Source of the DNA: Hyphomicrobiales bacterium
GTDB taxonomy: Bacteria > Pseudomonadota > Alphaproteobacteria > Rhizobiales > Rhizobiaceae
Assembly: GCA_900466605.1 (NCBI GenBank)
Contig: UBMU01000020.1
Span: 1-64,000 of the forward strand
Reading direction: 5' to 3'
DNA: 64,000 nucleotides
Below, piece after piece: positions 1 to 8,230 of the stretch. Numbering within the stretch: position 1 is the stretch's first letter; every line of letters begins with the position of its first letter. The position numbers and the translations under genes were made by a program. The notes beneath the pieces are model-generated. The model saw only the letters and a program-made list of their open reading frames with translations, did not search any database and had not been told where the DNA came from.

Positions 1-157
1 CGCCTTTTCCACGATACACCTCCGATGAGTCATTTTGGACCGGTGTTGTGGCACTGTCTGGCTCAAACGGCAAGTTCGATTCGGCTTCGAAACGGCTTGT
101 ATTGCCCGCATTGCGAACTAAGCCATATTCCTTTTAAGTCTCGCAGGAAGAGAGCCA

Positions 158-946
158 ATGAGCCGCGCAGCACCACATGGGGACACCGTTCTGGCCGCAC
201 GCGCGGGGCGATACGAAGAGTATCTGCCCTCGCCTGTGCTTGGCGCGCATTTCTGCTGCCTTTGGTCACATGATATCCATGACGGCCCCGATCAAAGGAT
301 CGCGATCGTGCCAGACGGCTATTGCGACATCGTCTGGACGGGACGCGGACTTGTGGTCGCCGGGCCGGACCGCAGCAGTGCGTTTCCGTTCCTTGCCGGC
401 GGCGAGAGGATAGTGGGGGCCCGATTCGCCCCAGGTGCAGCCGCCGAGTGGCTCAAGGTTCCGATCTGCGACATCCTCGGCCAGTCGGTTCCACTGGAGG
501 ATTTCTGGGGCGCGGCGGCGCTGAGGTTGGACGAGTTGCTGCACGCCTGCGCCGATCCGAACGATCGGCTGCAACAGTTAAAGGCAGCACTCGAGCACGA
601 GGCCGTCAAACGCGCAGCACCGGCAGGTGACATGGCCGCGGTATTTGCGCACGCAAATGACACGTCGCAGTCTGGCGACGTCGCCGATGCGATGCTCGAC
701 GGCCTCTCGATCGGCGCGCGCCAGCTTCGCCGACGTTGCCACACCCATTTCGGCTACGGACCGAAGACTCTCGCCCGAATTCGCCGGTTTCAAGGCATGC
801 TTAGGCTTTGCCGTAGCAATAAGCCTCTGCCGCTGGCAGAGTTGGCAGTGGCGGCAGGCTACGCCGATCAGGCGCATATGACCCGCGACGCACGCGAAAT
901 TTCCACGCTGACGCCTATGCAGCTTCAGCAGCAAATGGCCGGTTGA
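158..946 (+). CDS. AraC-family transcriptional regulator
   Basis: A 262-residue protein whose C-terminal third (about residues 165-258) fits the AraC double helix-turn-helix: GARQLRRR as the first recognition region, then LAELAVAAGYADQAHM, the usual second HTH pattern. The N-terminal 150 residues contain VPDGYCDIVW and VGARFAPGAAAEWL, as in the DUF6597-type sensor domain found in many AraC regulators. The ATG follows AGGAAGAGAGCCA, a fair ribosome binding site. It lies just upstream of two small same-strand genes (SRPBCC and VOC proteins) and may control them; that is inference. The ligand is unknown. The 157 bases before it hold no gene I can support. Confidence 0.85.
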   Translation: MSRAAPHGDTVLAARAGRYEEYLPSPVLGAHFCCLWSHDIHDGPDQRIAIVPDGYCDIVWTGRGLVVAGPDRSSAFPFLAGGERIVGARFAPGAAAEWLKVPICDILGQSVPLEDFWGAAALRLDELLHACADPNDRLQQLKAALEHEAVKRAAPAGDMAAVFAHANDTSQSGDVADAMLDGLSIGARQLRRRCHTHFGYGPKTLARIRRFQGMLRLCRSNKPLPLAELAVAAGYADQAHMTRDAREISTLTPMQLQQQMAG

Positions 947-1015
947 ACGTCCGTTTTCTTCAATACCAAACTTTCTGTTCTGGTATCTCCATTTTGGCAA
1001 ATACAGGAAATCGCC

Positions 1016-1414
1016 ATGTCTACGCTGCCCGCAAGGATCATCCACCGCTCTATCGACCGGAATTGGCGCGACGTCTATGCCTTTGTCGGCGCGCCCGAAA
1101 ACATGCCGCTCTGGGCGTCCGGATTGGCCTCAGGCCTGGAGCGCAACGGCGATGACTGGATTGCCACGGGGGCGCTCGGGACCGTGAAAGTCAGCTTCGT
1201 GCCGCACAACGAATTCGGCGTCATCGACCATACGGTGACGATCGAGAGCGGGCTACGCGTCTATAACGCACTTCGGATCGTGCCGAACGGGAGCGGCTGC
1301 GAGGTCATGTTCGTGCTGCTGCGCATCCCGGGGATGACGGATGAGCAATTCGAGGCCGATGCGGCCCATGTCGCGAAAGATCTCACGGCGTTGAAGACCT
1401 TGATGGAAGGATAG
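1016..1414 (+). CDS. SRPBCC-fold (polyketide cyclase/START-like) protein
   Basis: A 132-residue soluble protein. The N-terminus (IIHRSIDRNWRDVYAFVGAPENMPLWASG) resembles START/SRPBCC proteins, where an opening strand is followed by the helix that positions the ligand cavity, and the C-terminus ends in a long helix (EQFEADAAHVAKDLTALKTLMEG). The ATG is preceded by ACAGGAAATCGCC. It is 69 bp after the AraC gene and 8 bp before the VOC gene, so the three probably form one transcription unit. Substrate and reaction are unknown. Confidence 0.7.
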   Translation: MSTLPARIIHRSIDRNWRDVYAFVGAPENMPLWASGLASGLERNGDDWIATGALGTVKVSFVPHNEFGVIDHTVTIESGLRVYNALRIVPNGSGCEVMFVLLRIPGMTDEQFEADAAHVAKDLTALKTLMEG

Positions 1415-1422
1415 GAAGCAAC

Positions 1423-1776
1423 ATGACTGCATCAACGAATGATCGACGCATCGACTATGTCGAATTTAACGTCGGTAACATAGAAGCCGCCAAGGCATTC
1501 TATGGCCAGGCTTTCGGCTGGTCTTTCACTGACTACGGCCCCGAATACTGCGAGTTCGACGACGGACGATTGAAGGGCGGCTTCACGACGCAGGGCACTC
1601 CGAGACCGGGCGGACCCCTCGTTATCCTTTATGCGACCGATCTGGAAGCTGTACTTTCAAGCGTAGAAGATGCGGGAGGAACCATCATGCAACCCATCAC
1701 AGGCTTTCCCGGCGGCCGCCGCTTTCACTTCAGCGACCCGGACGGGTATGAACTCGCCGTTTGGACAAAAGGCTGA
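1423..1776 (+). CDS. VOC-family glyoxalase/bleomycin-resistance-like protein
   Basis: A 117-residue protein with the paired beta-alpha-beta-beta-beta layout of the vicinal oxygen chelate superfamily: YVEFNVGNIEAAKAFYGQAF at the start of the first module, and FHFSDPDGYELAVWTK at the end of the second, where a metal-ligand Glu normally sits. Members are lyases, dioxygenases or binding proteins, so no substrate can be given. The start has AGGAAGCAAC upstream. Its TGA abuts the stop of the convergent PAS gene to give the palindrome TGATCA. Confidence 0.75.
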   Translation: MTASTNDRRIDYVEFNVGNIEAAKAFYGQAFGWSFTDYGPEYCEFDDGRLKGGFTTQGTPRPGGPLVILYATDLEAVLSSVEDAGGTIMQPITGFPGGRRFHFSDPDGYELAVWTKG

Positions 1777-2496
1777 TCAGGCGACGACCGTGGAGGCCGC
1801 AGCTCCCGCGTGCTGGAGAATGATCAAGGCACCGATAACGCTGCCCGAGGTATCGCGCAGTGGCGACATCCGGCAACGAACCGTCCTGACGGTCCCGCTG
1901 TCGCCGCGTTCATAAGCGTAGTCGCTCACTCGTCCGGCAAAACAAGCGTCGAGCTTTGCCTTTGCGCCGTCATGAAAACGCTTCTCGCCAATAAACTCGA
2001 TCAGGTGGCGCCCAATCATGTCGATCGGCTTCCTGCCGAGGTAGTTTGAATTCACAGTGTTGGAGTAGAGATAGCGATAATCCCTGGTCAGCACCGCGAC
2101 GCGATCCGGTATCGCATCGAGAATTGCGGCATTCAGGAAGTTGCCATTGTCTACATTAGGAGTGAACGCGAAGGGATCTGCCAGAGGCAGGCGCTCTACG
2201 GGCGGCATACGCCAGCGGGGTACAGCGCAGCCAAAGTATTTTTCCAAAAGCTCGGAGAGAAGGGCCACATAGCCTCGGACGCACTCGCTGTCTTCCGCAT
2301 ACTGCTCGATAAGGCAGCCGACGAATTCCAGCTGCATATGAACTTCGAGAATACTCGTGGCAGAATGTCCGAGGATTGCATCGACAAGCGGTTCGATCGA
2401 ACAATCGAGCATAGTCACGCGCGCGTCGTCACCGACAGCGATTGCCGCGTCGATCTGCGCACAACACAATGAGAACGCCCGAAAAAGCCCTAGCAA
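1777..2496 (-). CDS. PAS-domain protein
   Basis: A 239-residue protein. Residues about 125-235 form a PAS domain (AAILDAIPDRVAVLTRDYRYLYSNTVN, then GRHLIEFIGEKRF and a closing sheet RCRMSPLRDTSGSVIGALIILQ). The N-terminal 110 residues are helical with three Cys and no recognised domain. No kinase, GGDEF or HTH output domain follows, so it is a stand-alone sensor module or partner protein. The start is a TTG with GGAGG four bases upstream; the ATG at residue 29 is an alternative. The 188 bases upstream, to the lpxXL stop, contain no gene I can support. Confidence 0.65.
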   Translation of the reverse strand: MLGLFRAFSLCCAQIDAAIAVGDDARVTMLDCSIEPLVDAILGHSATSILEVHMQLEFVGCLIEQYAEDSECVRGYVALLSELLEKYFGCAVPRWRMPPVERLPLADPFAFTPNVDNGNFLNAAILDAIPDRVAVLTRDYRYLYSNTVNSNYLGRKPIDMIGRHLIEFIGEKRFHDGAKAKLDACFAGRVSDYAYERGDSGTVRTVRCRMSPLRDTSGSVIGALIILQHAGAAASTVVA

Positions 2497-2684
2497 GACG
2501 CCTCCAAAAGCATTCCGTACGGAAATGCGACCCGAGATCGGCTGAGCTTTGCGTTACGGAAGTTGAAGCCGCGGACGCCCAGCTGCTCGCCTTGATGGCA
2601 ATCGGTAACATGACGCACGTTCACTTTCAATGAAGGCGCGCCCCTGTTTTTCAATGATAAGATGTAGTTATCGGCGCGTATTTG

Positions 2685-3617
2685 CTACAACACGTCGTGC
2701 TTTATTTTCCAGCGATCATGATACCAGAGCCACTGTTCGGGATATTCCCGCACCCAGCTCTCCACCTTGTCGTTTAGAAGTTGTGCCGTGGCCACCATAT
2801 CGAGGTTGCCATTGGCGTCCCGAGGCATATCGAGCTTCGGCTCGATTTCCAGCCGGTAGCGATTTCCCGGAAGCCGTATGCAGCGTGCGGGATAGACCTC
2901 GCAGTTGAATTGACGGACGAGCTTTCCGAGCAACGGATTGGTTTTGACATCAAGCCCGAAGAACTTGGTCTTCAGACCCTTGCGGAACTTCTGGTCGACC
3001 AAGACGCCCACGCCCTGCCCGGCCTCCAGTTGCCGCGCCAGCGCAAAAGACGAACCGGCGTGAGACGGCACGAGCTTGCCCATCCGGGCGCTGCGGAAAT
3101 CGAAAACCTTCTGCGCGACATAGGGGTTGTTTGGCGGCCGGAATAGCACGGATACATAGAGGCCAAACGCTGCGCCGGCCACCGGCAGCAACTCGAAATT
3201 GCCGGTATGTCCTGTGAAGACGATGAACGGACGCGGATTGTCCTTGAGGTCAAGGAAGGTCGGTATGCCCGAGACTTCCACCCTGCCCGGTTCGTCACGC
3301 TCGGGATCAAAATCGAAGAGCCGGTCGAGGAAGACGTATTCAGCGGCAAGCCGCCCCATGTTGCCCCAGCTTGCTAGGGCAATCTCCTCGATCTCCGCAT
3401 CACTCTTCTCGGGAAAGGCATTGCGGAGGTTCGCAAGCATCAGCCGGTGGCGCTTCATGCGCGGCCCCAGCTTGCGCGTCAACCAATCAGCAAAGTTGAT
3501 AGCGCCATCGGCCGGAAACAGCTTCAGGAAGTTCAGAAAACCGAACATCGTCTGGGCGATCAACCACTGGCGAAAGTGGAGGAGCGCCAAAACGATACGA
3601 GTGATGAAGAGCTTCAA
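2685..3617 (-). CDS. lpxXL: Lipid A C28 acyltransferase LpxXL (LpxL/HtrB family)
   Basis: Inner-membrane acyltransferase of the LpxL/HtrB family. In rhizobia this position encodes LpxXL, which moves 27-hydroxyoctacosanoate from AcpXL onto the lipid A precursor. The catalytic H(X)4E motif is present (GHTGNFE), preceded by an N-terminal hydrophobic helix (residues 1-25). Of possible starts I chose TTG at 3617: it gives the family-like N-terminus MKLFITRIV and lies four bases after the stop of the upstream dehydrogenase gene. A longer in-frame ORF to 3698 would overlap that gene. The product is 310 residues. It is the last gene of the acpXL operon. Confidence 0.9.
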   Translation of the reverse strand: MKLFITRIVLALLHFRQWLIAQTMFGFLNFLKLFPADGAINFADWLTRKLGPRMKRHRLMLANLRNAFPEKSDAEIEEIALASWGNMGRLAAEYVFLDRLFDFDPERDEPGRVEVSGIPTFLDLKDNPRPFIVFTGHTGNFELLPVAGAAFGLYVSVLFRPPNNPYVAQKVFDFRSARMGKLVPSHAGSSFALARQLEAGQGVGVLVDQKFRKGLKTKFFGLDVKTNPLLGKLVRQFNCEVYPARCIRLPGNRYRLEIEPKLDMPRDANGNLDMVATAQLLNDKVESWVREYPEQWLWYHDRWKIKHDVL

Positions 3618-3621
3618 AGGC

Positions 3622-4650
3622 TCAATCCATCTTGAGAATGATCTTGCCGAAGATCTGGCGCGATTCCATGCGCTCCAGTGCCCGGTCGATGTCATCAAAG
3701 CTTACTTCGGTGTCGATGACCGGATGAACCAATCCGCGCGCCATTTTCTGCATGGCGTCAGCCATGTTCTCCATGCGGCAACCAAAGGAGCCGAGCAGCT
3801 TCAGCTGCTGCTGGAAGAGCATCATCAGGTTCATCTCTGTCGACACACCCGATGTCGAACCACAGGTAACGAGGCGACCCCCGCGCTTCATGCAGAGCAT
3901 CGAGCCCGCCCAGGTGTCCTTGCCAACGTGCTCGAAAACGACGTCGACCCCCTTCTTCTTGGTGAGTTTGCGGACAACACCTTCAAAACGATCGGTGCGG
4001 TAGTTGATGACATGATCGGCACCGAGCGCCTTGGCCTTCTCGATCTTGTCGTCGGAGCCTACGGTCGTGATGACGGTGCAGCCGATCTTCTTGGCCAGCT
4101 GGATCGCCGCCGTGCCGATGCCGGAACCGCCCGCGTGGACCAGAATGGTTTCACCCGGCTCCAGCTTGGCGTTGTCGAACAACATGTGCTCGACCGTCCC
4201 GAAGGTTACAGGAGCCAGTGCGGCGCCAATCGCGTCAACGCCCGGAGGGGCCGGCACGAGCAGGCGCGCAGGCAGGTTCACCTTCTCCTGCGCGAAGCCA
4301 TCGAGATGAAAGCCATGGACGCCGGAAACATGTTCGCAGAGATTGTCTCGCCCTTCACGGCACGGACGGCAGAGACCACAGGTGCGAGCGCCGTAGATCG
4401 ATACCAGCTGTCCCGGCAGGACATTCGCAACGCCGGGCCCTATTGCCTCGACAACGCCCGAAGCCTCTGCGCCGATCACCAAAGGCATCTTACGCTTCGC
4501 AAACGCCATGCCGCGCCAGCCCCAGACGTCGATGTGATTAAGAGCCACCGCCTTGACGCGCAGTGTAACCTCGCCTGCGCCCGGAGCTTCGGGTTCGGGC
4601 AGGTCGGTGATCTCAAGCTTGCGGTCGTCAATCAGTTGCAAAGCGCGCAT
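3622..4650 (-). CDS. MDR-family oxidoreductase of the VLCFA cluster (adh2XL), possible enoyl-ACP reductase
   Basis: A 342-residue medium-chain dehydrogenase/reductase, annotated in relatives as a zinc alcohol dehydrogenase. The structural-zinc lobe is intact (CGLCRPCREGRDNLC) and the nucleotide-binding motif is AGGSGIGTAAIQLAKK, of the quinone-reductase/enoyl-reductase kind. The catalytic zinc ligands of true alcohol dehydrogenases appear lost: the CHTD-like site reads NHIDVW and the GHE site reads GAEASG. Zinc-independent MDR enzymes are often enoyl reductases, and this cluster has ketosynthase, dehydratase and acyltransferase genes but no other reductase, so an enoyl-ACP reductase role in C28 chain elongation is a reasonable inference. 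It sits between fabF1XL (54 bp) and lpxXL (4 bp). Confidence 0.88.
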   Translation of the reverse strand: MRALQLIDDRKLEITDLPEPEAPGAGEVTLRVKAVALNHIDVWGWRGMAFAKRKMPLVIGAEASGVVEAIGPGVANVLPGQLVSIYGARTCGLCRPCREGRDNLCEHVSGVHGFHLDGFAQEKVNLPARLLVPAPPGVDAIGAALAPVTFGTVEHMLFDNAKLEPGETILVHAGGSGIGTAAIQLAKKIGCTVITTVGSDDKIEKAKALGADHVINYRTDRFEGVVRKLTKKKGVDVVFEHVGKDTWAGSMLCMKRGGRLVTCGSTSGVSTEMNLMMLFQQQLKLLGSFGCRMENMADAMQKMARGLVHPVIDTEVSFDDIDRALERMESRQIFGKIILKMD

Positions 4651-4704
4651 GGCAAAGTCCTTCGCCGCGAGGGCGTTCTGTATCGATATTCTGTCGGGAA
4701 CCGA

Positions 4705-5991
4705 TTAAGCCGGTTCGAGCGCCATGACAAGGCTGGCGTTCTGGCCGCCGAAGCCGAAGGAGTTGGAAAGCACGGCACTGACCTGGCTCTCCCGCTTCTT
4801 GTTGGGCACCACGTCGATAACGATCGATGGATCGGGATTGGTGTAGTTGATTGTCGGCGGCAGCGTGCCGGTCAGCATCGTCTGCAGCGAGAACACCGCT
4901 TCCACGGCCCCCGCGGCCGTCAGCGTGTGGCCGATCATCGACTTGTTCGACGACAACGGAATGGACGCCATTCGCTCGCCGAATACTGCAAGCATGGACG
5001 CGTATTCCATCTTGTCGTTCTCAGGCGTGGAGGTGCCGTGGGCATTGATATAACCGATATCGCCCTCACCCATGCCGGCGTCGGCCAACGCCGCGCGAAT
5101 CGTGGCAATCGCCGGCCCGCCATCCGGAGATGAACGGGTACGATGAAAGGAATCCGCCTTTTCGCCAGCACCCTTCATGATGCCGAGAACCTTTGCACCA
5201 CGGGCGACAGCAGCCTCGAGTGACTCCAGCACCAGCGTGGCAGCACCTTCAGCGATGACGAAACCGTCGCGATCCTTGCTGAATGGCTTGGAAGCTTTGG
5301 TCGGCGGGTCGTTCTGCGTAGAGAGAGCCGAAAGCAGCGAGAAGCGGATGAGTGCCTCTGCGCTTACCGAGCCATCGGTCGCAACAGCGAGAGCTCGCGA
5401 CGTGCGGCCCTGGCGAATTGCTTCGATACCGAGCTGGATTGCAGTCGCGCCGGATGCGCAGGCGGTCGAAAGCGTCACCGGCAGGCCGCGCGTGCCGAAG
5501 CGATCAGCCAGGCGCTCAGAAATTGCACCAAACAGCGACGCCTCATGAAAGGCGGCGTCGGGGCGCTGACGCATGGCAGCCAGAAAGCGGTCGTAAGCAT
5601 CTCCGGCGTGGTCGGCGGGCGGCGAACGGTCTGCCAGTTCGAAGCGCGCGCTCCATTCCGGCTCGATCGGCGGCGCCGCCAGGAACAGCGGCCCATTGAA
5701 GTCGCCGGTTATGTCGGCATCGGCGAGCGCTTCGATCGTGGTCTCCCGCGCAAACGCATAGGAGCGCTCCACGGCATTGGCGACCGGAATATCGATGAAG
5801 TCGACCGTGCCGGCAATCCGGGTGGAAAGCCCCTCGGTGGGAAAGCGCTTGATTGCATGAATGCCAGAGGTGCCGGCGGTCAGTGCCGACCAGTTGTCCT
5901 TCAGGCCCTGCCCCAGCGAGGTGATGATACCGACACCTGTCACCGCGACGATTGGGCGACCGAGATGATCCTTGTAAGCCGAATCTTTCAT
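4705..5991 (-). CDS. fabF1XL: Beta-ketoacyl-ACP synthase FabF1XL
   Basis: A 428-residue KAS II-type condensing enzyme for elongating the acyl chain on AcpXL. The catalytic triad is visible: Cys in STACASGA, His in NAHGTST, and Lys and His in NKSMIGHT. The C-terminus has the usual NSFGFGGQNASLV. I start at ATG 5991 because AGGAG lies seven bases upstream and the product then begins MKDSAYKDH; an in-frame GTG further up overlaps fabF2XL. Assignment of 'F1' against 'F2' follows my recollection of the rhizobial gene order. It probably partners the catalytically degenerate FabF2XL encoded just upstream. Confidence 0.9.
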   Translation of the reverse strand: MKDSAYKDHLGRPIVAVTGVGIITSLGQGLKDNWSALTAGTSGIHAIKRFPTEGLSTRIAGTVDFIDIPVANAVERSYAFARETTIEALADADITGDFNGPLFLAAPPIEPEWSARFELADRSPPADHAGDAYDRFLAAMRQRPDAAFHEASLFGAISERLADRFGTRGLPVTLSTACASGATAIQLGIEAIRQGRTSRALAVATDGSVSAEALIRFSLLSALSTQNDPPTKASKPFSKDRDGFVIAEGAATLVLESLEAAVARGAKVLGIMKGAGEKADSFHRTRSSPDGGPAIATIRAALADAGMGEGDIGYINAHGTSTPENDKMEYASMLAVFGERMASIPLSSNKSMIGHTLTAAGAVEAVFSLQTMLTGTLPPTINYTNPDPSIVIDVVPNKKRESQVSAVLSNSFGFGGQNASLVMALEPA

Positions 5992-6002
5992 TTGCACACT
6001 CC

Positions 6003-7199
6003 TCACGCTTCCGCGGAAAGAACCGCGACGCCTTCGCCGCGCTGATGACCGACTGTTGTGACGATGGCTGCTTTGGTCGCTGCTGCCATCGGCTTTTCAC
6101 GGGCTGTGTCGAAGACCGGAACCTTCGCCTTGCTGTCGACAGCCAGTGCCGCCAGCGCCAGACCCAGCGTGAAGTGCGCTTCAAGGCCATGGCCCGTAAC
6201 ACCGCCAAAACCACGGACAGCAGCACCCGGCAGAAGATGTTCAAGGACCGCTTTCTCGCGCACCGCAAGCTCGGGAATGCCCGTCGAGCCGGAGAAGACT
6301 GCCGTGCTTTCCGGCGGAAGGTCAGCCGCAGCTTCCAGCAGTCGCTCGAGGCGTTTCTCCAGATTGCCGGCATTGCGATTGCCGCGATCACCCTCGATCG
6401 ACGACATCGACGCATAGATATGCGCGCCGCGTGCCTCTGCATGCGCGCGCGATTCCAAAACAACGAAGGCGCCAAGCGAGCCCGAAATCACGCCACCCCG
6501 ATCACGTGACCAAAGGGGCTGCCATTCGTCGCGGGTGTGAACATTGATTGCTTCGAACAAGAGCACCATGTCGAGACGCTCTGCGGAGAATGCTCCGCCG
6601 ACCAGCGCGTGCGTCGATTCACCCGACTTGATCCGGTAGAAAGCTGTTTCAACAGCAGAAATACCGGCAGATTCCTCGCCCATGAAAGTGCGTGAAGAGC
6701 CAGTCACTTTATGCACAATGGAAATGTTGCCTGCGAGCAGATTGGAAAGCTGCGCAAGGAACAGCGTTGGCCGCAGCTCCGTCGTCAGCTTCTCGTTCAG
6801 GAGAACCTCTCGGTCGTTGCGCTTCAGGCCCTCGTCGACGATCAGAGTATCGACGTTGATGTCGCGCTCGCCGCCGCCAGCCGCGACGATCATGTCCATG
6901 CTGCCGCAAGCGTCCGCATCATCCTTGAACCCGGCATCATCGAGTGCCAGACCGGCTGTGAAGACACCTATGCGCTGCCAGTTTTCCATTTGCCGCTGAT
7001 CGCCGCGCTTGGCGATCTGCTGCGACCAGTCGATCTCCGGAAGCGGATGAACGGGGTACGGCTTGAACTTCTCAAGCTCGACCACTGTCTGCGGCGCACC
7101 CTCGGCGTTGAGCAGCGCGATATGCGGCTCCTTGCCAACGCCTTGGCACGTTACAATGCCGACGCCCGTGATCACGACATCATTCTGAGCCTTGCTCAT
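6003..7199 (-). CDS. fabF2XL: Ketosynthase-like protein FabF2XL lacking catalytic residues (chain-length-factor-like)
   Basis: A 398-residue thiolase-fold protein homologous over its length to ketosynthases (ITGVGIVTCQGVG near the start). At the active-site elbow, where FabF1XL has STACASGA, this protein has FMGEESAG, so the nucleophilic Cys is replaced, probably by Glu. The NAHGTST His region reads FSGSTGIPE and the catalytic Lys is gone, while a GH remains in GGVTGHGLEAH. This pattern resembles the chain-length factor subunit of type II polyketide synthases, which pairs with an active ketosynthase. The ATG overlaps the fabZXL stop (ATGA), so translation is coupled. Activity is predicted absent; a scaffold or chain-length role is inference. 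Confidence 0.88.
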   Translation of the reverse strand: MSKAQNDVVITGVGIVTCQGVGKEPHIALLNAEGAPQTVVELEKFKPYPVHPLPEIDWSQQIAKRGDQRQMENWQRIGVFTAGLALDDAGFKDDADACGSMDMIVAAGGGERDINVDTLIVDEGLKRNDREVLLNEKLTTELRPTLFLAQLSNLLAGNISIVHKVTGSSRTFMGEESAGISAVETAFYRIKSGESTHALVGGAFSAERLDMVLLFEAINVHTRDEWQPLWSRDRGGVISGSLGAFVVLESRAHAEARGAHIYASMSSIEGDRGNRNAGNLEKRLERLLEAAADLPPESTAVFSGSTGIPELAVREKAVLEHLLPGAAVRGFGGVTGHGLEAHFTLGLALAALAVDSKAKVPVFDTAREKPMAAATKAAIVTTVGHQRGEGVAVLSAEA

Positions 7200-7678
7200 C
7201 AATTCACTCCCTGCGCAGCGATCGCATCCATCAGACCAACCTCAGCGGCACGCTTTTTGACGATGTCTCCAAGCGGAACTTCACTGAAAGGCATGGTCCG
7301 CAGCTTCAGCTGCGCATCGCAAACCTTCTTGCCAGCGCTTGTGATCTTCGCCTTGGTTACCGCAAATCCAGAGCCGTCATGCTCCAGAAACGCCTCGATA
7401 TCGAGCACCGCTTCCGGTTCCACGAAGGTACGCATCTTGGCGCCGTCGACGGACATCAGGAAAGGCATGGCAGCAAAATCGGTAGCCGCCAGCACGAGCA
7501 TGCCGGAGGCCTGCGCCATCGTCTCAATCAGCAGCACGCCCGGAACCAGGGGCATACCGGGAAAATGACCTTCGAAGACTGGGCTTTTCGCCGGCACGAC
7601 AGAGCGCGCCTTGAGCGTCCCCTTCTGAAGGTCGACCGCCTCGATGCGGTCAATCATCTGGAAGTATTCCAGTAGCAT
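7199..7678 (-). CDS. fabZXL: 3-hydroxyacyl-ACP dehydratase FabZXL
   Basis: A 159-residue hot-dog-fold dehydratase dedicated to the AcpXL chain. The FabZ active-site segment is present: GHFPGMPLVPGVLLIETMAQ, with the catalytic His and the Glu. I place the start at ATG 7678 (MLLEYFQMIDRIE) because GGAGG lies five bases before it; the ORF open to 7702 lacks such a site. It is 113 bp downstream of acpXL and overlaps fabF2XL by ATGA. Confidence 0.92.
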   Translation of the reverse strand: MLLEYFQMIDRIEAVDLQKGTLKARSVVPAKSPVFEGHFPGMPLVPGVLLIETMAQASGMLVLAATDFAAMPFLMSVDGAKMRTFVEPEAVLDIEAFLEHDGSGFAVTKAKITSAGKKVCDAQLKLRTMPFSEVPLGDIVKKRAAEVGLMDAIAAQGVN

Positions 7679-7791
7679 CGAATCCTCCGGCCACAAGGAC
7701 ACCTTGCCCGCGGCTAGGCCTACTTAGGAACAAAACCGCCCGGCCGCCATGGTTAACAGCGGCAGGGCGGAGAAAAAGATGACGGTGCCGA

Positions 7792-8070
7792 TCAGGCCTT
7801 GGCGGCGCGCAGCTCGTCGATCTTGGCACAGAGGTTCTTCAGCACGAAATACTCTTCCGTGGAAACCTTGCCTTCGTTGACTTCCTGCGTCCACTTCTCG
7901 AGCGGGATCTTGATGCCGAATTCCTTGTCGATCGCAAAGACGATATCGAGGAAGTCGAGACTGTCGATACCGAGGTCGTCGATCGTATGGCTCTCCGGCT
8001 TGATCGTATCGCGATCGATCTCGCTGGTTTCTGCAATGATGTCGGCAACTTTATCGAATGTAGCGGTCAC
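7792..8070 (-). CDS. acpXL: Special acyl carrier protein AcpXL
   Basis: A 92-residue acidic carrier protein that holds the growing very-long-chain hydroxy fatty acid (27-OH-C28 in rhizobia) for transfer to lipid A. The phosphopantetheine Ser is in GIDSLDFLD, the standard DSL context. It is longer at the C-terminus than housekeeping AcpP. The start is GTG (VTATFDKVAD) with AGAGG about eight bases upstream. It is the first gene of the six-gene operon. The 160 bp up to cobD must contain the promoter; a weak TTGGCT/TATGAG pair about 30-60 bases upstream is only suggestive. Confidence 0.95.
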   Translation of the reverse strand: MTATFDKVADIIAETSEIDRDTIKPESHTIDDLGIDSLDFLDIVFAIDKEFGIKIPLEKWTQEVNEGKVSTEEYFVLKNLCAKIDELRAAKA

Positions 8071-8230
8071 GCCTTTACCTCTTGAAATGACGATTTAACC
8101 CTCCTCATAGGCAAATCCATTTCAAAAAGCCAATGCTTTCCGCCGTCTCGGCACGCACTTTGCAGGAACAGTGTTGCTTAAACAGCAAAGCACAACGGGC
8201 CGGTTGTCCGTGGCGCCCTACGCAAAACTC

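Noticed and set aside
25..273. Small ORFs at the left edge
   Set aside because: They overlap the AraC gene in other frames and lack ribosome sites and similarity.
2429..2633. Small ORFs on both strands between the PAS and lpxXL genes
   Set aside because: Neither has a convincing ribosome site or family resemblance; they overlap the PAS start.
3199..5133. Long plus-strand ORF (644 codons) opposite lpxXL, adh and fabF1XL
   Set aside because: It is antisense to three well-supported genes, is Arg/His-rich and low in recognisable motifs, and has no ribosome site. A shadow of G/C-rich codon use.
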